DNA from: Gemmatimonadota bacterium
GTDB taxonomy: Bacteria; Gemmatimonadota; Gemmatimonadetes; Gemmatimonadales; GWC2-71-9
Length of the DNA: 64,000 nucleotides
NCBI GenBank assembly: GCA_003222035.1
Contig: QHUS01000051.1
Coordinates: 4,526-68,525, forward strand
Direction: 5' to 3'
Shown: piece after piece, positions 60,408 to 64,000 of the stretch
Position numbering within the stretch: position 1 is the first letter of the stretch
How the letters are laid out: each line of letters opens with the position of its first letter
Program-made: the position numbers and the translations under genes
Notes under the pieces: generated by a model
Seen by the model: only the letters and a program-made list of their open reading frames with translations
What the model was told of the DNA's origin: nothing
Database searches by the model: none

Positions 60408-61388
60408 ATGAACGTGCGCGTGGGTCTCATCGTCGGTCGGGAGTGGTCGTTCCCGCCCAAGTTCATCGAGGAAGTGATTCGTCGCGATCGGGGTGTCGTC
60501 GCCGAGTACGTCACGCTCGGTGGCGAGGCGATGGACGCCGCTTCCCCGTACCGCGTCATCATCGACCGTATCTCTCACGAGGTGCCGTTTTACCGCTCGT
60601 ACCTGAAGCATGCCGCGCTCCAGGGCGTGACGGTGGTCAACAACCCGTTCATGTGGAGCGCGGACGACAAGTTCTTCGGGGCGACGCTCGCCACCAAGCT
60701 CGGCGTAGCCAGCCCGAAGACGGTCGCACTGCCCAACAAGGACTACATTCCGGGGATTCACCACCAGGCGAGCCTGCGGAACCTCGCGTTCCCGCTCGAT
60801 TGGGACGCGGTGGTAGGGCACGTCGGGCTGCCCTGCATTCTCAAGGACGCACACGGCGGCGGGTGGAAGGACGTGTTCGTGTGTCGGACGCGCGAAGAGC
60901 TCCTTCACTACTACGACCATTCGGGTCTGCGGACGATGATCGTCCAGGAGTTCATCGCCTGGGAGCAGTTCGTGCGTTGTCTCTGCATTGGGCAGCGGGA
61001 TGTGTTGCCGATTCACTACGATCCGCAGGCGCGACAGTATCACGCGGACCCGGACTATTTGAGCCCGGCGCTCCGGAATCGCATCGTGAAGGACTCGCTC
61101 ACGCTGGTTGGCGCCCTGGGCTACGACATGAACTCGATCGAGTGGGCGGTAAAGGACGGCGTGCCCTTCGCGATCGACTTCATGAACCCGGCGCCCGACT
61201 TCGATATCAACTCGCTCACGCCCGAGTACTTCGACTGGGCGGTGCAGCACATGGCGGACCTCGCGATCGAGCTCGCCCAGGGGCGGTCCCGAGCCGGTGC
61301 AAGCCGGACGCCGCATTGGCAGACGCTGTTCAAGGGACGGGCCCAGCGTGCCGCCCCTCGCGGCACCCCGCGCACCCGCTCGACATGA
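60408..61388 (+). CDS. ATP-grasp (RimK-like) ligase
   Basis: LATKLGVASPKTVALPNKDY; LPCILKDAHGGGWKDVFVCRTREEL; MIVQEFIAWEQFVRCLCIG; PFAIDFMNPAPDFDIN. Confidence 0.82.
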   Translation: MNVRVGLIVGREWSFPPKFIEEVIRRDRGVVAEYVTLGGEAMDAASPYRVIIDRISHEVPFYRSYLKHAALQGVTVVNNPFMWSADDKFFGATLATKLGVASPKTVALPNKDYIPGIHHQASLRNLAFPLDWDAVVGHVGLPCILKDAHGGGWKDVFVCRTREELLHYYDHSGLRTMIVQEFIAWEQFVRCLCIGQRDVLPIHYDPQARQYHADPDYLSPALRNRIVKDSLTLVGALGYDMNSIEWAVKDGVPFAIDFMNPAPDFDINSLTPEYFDWAVQHMADLAIELAQGRSRAGASRTPHWQTLFKGRAQRAAPRGTPRTRST

Positions 61389-62740
61389 GCGCCGGGCTGC
61401 ACGACGCTGTCGAGCAGTATCACGGGCTCCTGAGCGATGACGTCGCCGCGGAGTCGGGGGCGGCGCTCGACGCGGCGCTCCAACGCCGCGGGCTGTTCTT
61501 CGGCGAGCGACCACTCTGCACGGTGCTGCGGCCGCGGCTCCTCACCGCCGGGCAGTACCGGTTCGTACGGGAGCGCTGCGCCGTCCTGCTCAGCGCGCTC
61601 GGTCGGGCGTACCGCGCGGCATGTGAGAGCGAGGACGTGCGGCGGCAGTTCGGCCTCATGGAGTGGGAAGAGGGGCTGATACAGCGCGATCCCGGCTTTC
61701 CCGATCCCAGCCCCACCTCCCGGATCGACGCGTTCTATCTACCGGACCAGGGCGTGTTGAAGGTCACCGAGTACAACGCCGAGACGCCGGCCGGCGCGGC
61801 GTACGGAGATGCGCTGGCCGAGGTCTTCCTGGCCCTGCCCGTGATGCGGCAGTTCCTCCGTCGCTTCGACGTCCGGCCACTCCCCGCCCGGCACGGGGTG
61901 TTGCACGCGCTGCTCGCCGCGTACCGCTCGTGGAGCGGCGTAGGCAGCCCGCGCATCGCCATCCTCGACTGGCGCGAGGTGCCGACCTACAGCGAGTTCG
62001 TCCTGTTCCAGGAATATTTTCGCTCCCACGGCCTGGAGGCGGTGATCGCGGACCCGCGCGACGCGGAGCTTGCGGACGGTCGGCTGGTGCTGTGCGGCGC
62101 GCCGGTCGACCTGATCTACAAGCGCGTGCTCTTGAGCGAGCTGGTGGAACGCTGTGGCCGCGACCACGCGGTGATCCGAGCCGTGCAGTCCGGCGCCGTG
62201 TGCATGGTGAACCCGTTCCGCTGCAAGATCCTCCACAAGAAGGCGAGCCTCGCGGTGCTGAGCGACGAGCGGAATGCCGGGCTGTTTTCGGACCCCGAGC
62301 GCGCCGCGATCGGCGATCACATCCCCTGGACCCGGATGGTGGCGGAGCGCATGACCACGCACGCTGGACGCACGGTGGACCTCGTGCCATTCATCGTCGC
62401 GAACCGGGAACGGCTGGTGCTCAAGCCCAACGATGAGTACGGCGGCAAGGGCATCGTGCTCGGCTGGAGCGTGGACGACGCGGCGTGGGAGCGAGCGGTG
62501 CGTGCCGCATTGAACGAGGCGTACGTCGTGCAGGAGCGCGTCCCGATCCCGAGTGAGTCTTACCCGAGCTTCGAGGACGGCCGGCTGGTGTTCGCCGACC
62601 GCATTCAAGACACCAATCCGTACGCCTGCTACGGGAGCTACGTGGAAGGCTGTCTCTCGCGGCTCTCGACGGCCGCCCTGGTCAACGTCACCGCCGGCGG
62701 CGGCTCTCAGGTGCCGACGTTCATCGTGGAGCCGCGGTGA
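61385..62740 (+). CDS. Circularly permuted ATP-grasp/glutathionylspermidine-synthase-like protein
   Basis: ATG overlaps previous stop; [82 protein letters not shown]. Confidence 0.78.
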   Translation: MSAGLHDAVEQYHGLLSDDVAAESGAALDAALQRRGLFFGERPLCTVLRPRLLTAGQYRFVRERCAVLLSALGRAYRAACESEDVRRQFGLMEWEEGLIQRDPGFPDPSPTSRIDAFYLPDQGVLKVTEYNAETPAGAAYGDALAEVFLALPVMRQFLRRFDVRPLPARHGVLHALLAAYRSWSGVGSPRIAILDWREVPTYSEFVLFQEYFRSHGLEAVIADPRDAELADGRLVLCGAPVDLIYKRVLLSELVERCGRDHAVIRAVQSGAVCMVNPFRCKILHKKASLAVLSDERNAGLFSDPERAAIGDHIPWTRMVAERMTTHAGRTVDLVPFIVANRERLVLKPNDEYGGKGIVLGWSVDDAAWERAVRAALNEAYVVQERVPIPSESYPSFEDGRLVFADRIQDTNPYACYGSYVEGCLSRLSTAALVNVTAGGGSQVPTFIVEPR

Positions 62741-63840
62741 AACCGCCCTCGCTCACCCTGGGGATCGAAGAGGAATACCAGATCATCGATCCCCAAACCC
62801 GCGAGCTCACGTCGTACATCACCCAGATGCTGCAGGAAGACCATCTGGTGATCGCGCAGGTGAAGCCCGAGCTGCACCAGTCGATCGTGGAAGTCGGCAC
62901 GGTCGTGTGCAAGACACCGGCGGAGGTGCGGGCCGAACTGGTCAAGCTGCGGCGAGACGTGAGCGGGCTGGCCGCCAAGAACGGTCTCCGGATCGCCGCG
63001 GCGGGCACCCATCCGTTCTCGTCGTGGACCCAGCAGGAGATCACGCCCCTGGAGCGCTACCTCGGCGTACGCAAGGACATGGGGGAGCTGGCGCAACGGT
63101 TGCTCATCTTCGGCACCCACGTGCACATCGGCATCGAGGACCGTGGGTTCTTGATCGACGCACTGAACGTGTCGAGGTATTTCTTGCCACACCTCCTGTG
63201 CCTGTCCACGAGCTCGCCGTTCTGGATGGGTCGCAGCACCGGGCTCAAGTCGTATCGCAGCGTCGTGTTCCGCGGGTTCCCGCGCACCGGCGTGCCGCGC
63301 GCGCTCCGCTCCTGGAGCGAGTACACGGAACTGGTTGAGGTATTGTCGCGCACCCAATGCATCCCCGATGGATCGAAGATCTGGTGGGATGTGCGGCCCA
63401 ACTGGAGCTATCCGACGCTCGAGTTCCGGGTGTGCGACGTGTGCACGCGCGTGGACGAGGCGGTGTGCGTGGCCGCGATCATCCAGGCGGTCGTGGCGAA
63501 GCTGTGGCGACTGCGCCGTGACAACCTGTCCTTCCGCGTGTATCCGGCTGAGTTCATCGAGGAGAACAAGTGGCGCGCCGTCCGCTACGGGCTGGACGGG
63601 CAGCTCATCGACTTCGGCAAGGGGATCGAGCTTCCTGCCCGGGAGCTGGTGCGCGAGCTCCTCGAGTGGTTCATCGGCGACGTCGTAGACGAGCTGGGCA
63701 GCCGTAAGGAGGTCGAGTACGCCTACCGCATCCTCGAGGAAGGCTCGAGCGCAGACCGGCAGCTCGCCACATACAAGCGAACGGGCGATTTCAAAGCTGT
63801 GGTGGACCAGCTGATCGCGGAAACGGCGGAAGGCTTGTAG
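62737..63840 (+). CDS. ybdK: YbdK-type carboxylate-amine ligase (GCS2 family)
   Basis: [83 protein letters not shown]. Confidence 0.9.
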   Translation: MKPPSLTLGIEEEYQIIDPQTRELTSYITQMLQEDHLVIAQVKPELHQSIVEVGTVVCKTPAEVRAELVKLRRDVSGLAAKNGLRIAAAGTHPFSSWTQQEITPLERYLGVRKDMGELAQRLLIFGTHVHIGIEDRGFLIDALNVSRYFLPHLLCLSTSSPFWMGRSTGLKSYRSVVFRGFPRTGVPRALRSWSEYTELVEVLSRTQCIPDGSKIWWDVRPNWSYPTLEFRVCDVCTRVDEAVCVAAIIQAVVAKLWRLRRDNLSFRVYPAEFIEENKWRAVRYGLDGQLIDFGKGIELPARELVRELLEWFIGDVVDELGSRKEVEYAYRILEEGSSADRQLATYKRTGDFKAVVDQLIAETAEGL

Positions 63841-63869
63841 TGCGTCCCTCGCGTAATTAGGCTTGGCGC

Positions 63870-64000
63870 ATGCCCGACCGCCCGACCATCGGCATCACGA
63901 CCCAGACGCTCGAGCCAGCTCCCAACCGGCTCCTGCCGCGCTGCTGGGTGATGAGCCAGCGCTATGTCCAGGTCCTCGCCGCGGCGGGTGGCGTCCCGTG
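63870..64000 (+). CDS. Gamma-glutamyl-gamma-aminobutyrate hydrolase (peptidase C26)-like, truncated by window end
   Basis: MPDRPTIGITTQTLEPAPNRLLPRCWVMSQRYVQVLAAAGGVP matches the family N-terminus. Confidence 0.65.
   Translation, partial: MPDRPTIGITTQTLEPAPNRLLPRCWVMSQRYVQVLAAAGGVP

Overview
High-GC chromosomal window. The gene content (diderm envelope genes, nusA-infB, secDF, gatCAB, minor pilins, STPK, roadblock protein) suggests a Gemmatimonadota-like bacterium; this is an inference. About 65 protein-coding genes tile both strands, often with ATGA/GTGA overlaps. Blocks, in order: minor pseudopilins; Ser/Thr kinase; mannose-1-P guanylyltransferase and a GlmU-like protein; response regulator and roadblock; serS; histidine kinase; UvrD helicase; gatCAB; murA-pgeF; rimP-nusA-infB-DUF503-rbfA-truB-ribF-secD-secF-tatD; fhs-ridA-M20 peptidase; degenerate MPN/JAB-like and Ig-like proteins; tRNA-Sec(UCA); thrB-thrA-thrC with divergent asd; envelope genes (lipid kinase, murI, lpxH-like, ybgC, lptE-like, antiporter, hldE-like, rdgB); tRNA-Pro(UGG); and a divergent cluster of two esterases, two ATP-grasp proteins, a YbdK-type ligase and a C26 peptidase running off the right edge. 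Main second-look items: the amidoligase cluster (58.8-64 kb); tRNA-Sec with no sel genes in the window; a squalene-cyclase-like gene flanked by a duplicated rdgB 3' end, next to an N-terminally truncated rdgB; an apparent frameshift in gatA; terminator-like hairpins right at the start of the rimP and thrB transcripts; several promoters 6-10 nt from start codons (predicted leaderless mRNAs); a two-member zinc-ribbon family; and G-rich tracts inserted in frame in conserved genes. No CRISPR array, rRNA or intact transposase was seen. All assignments come from reading the sequence; no searches were run.
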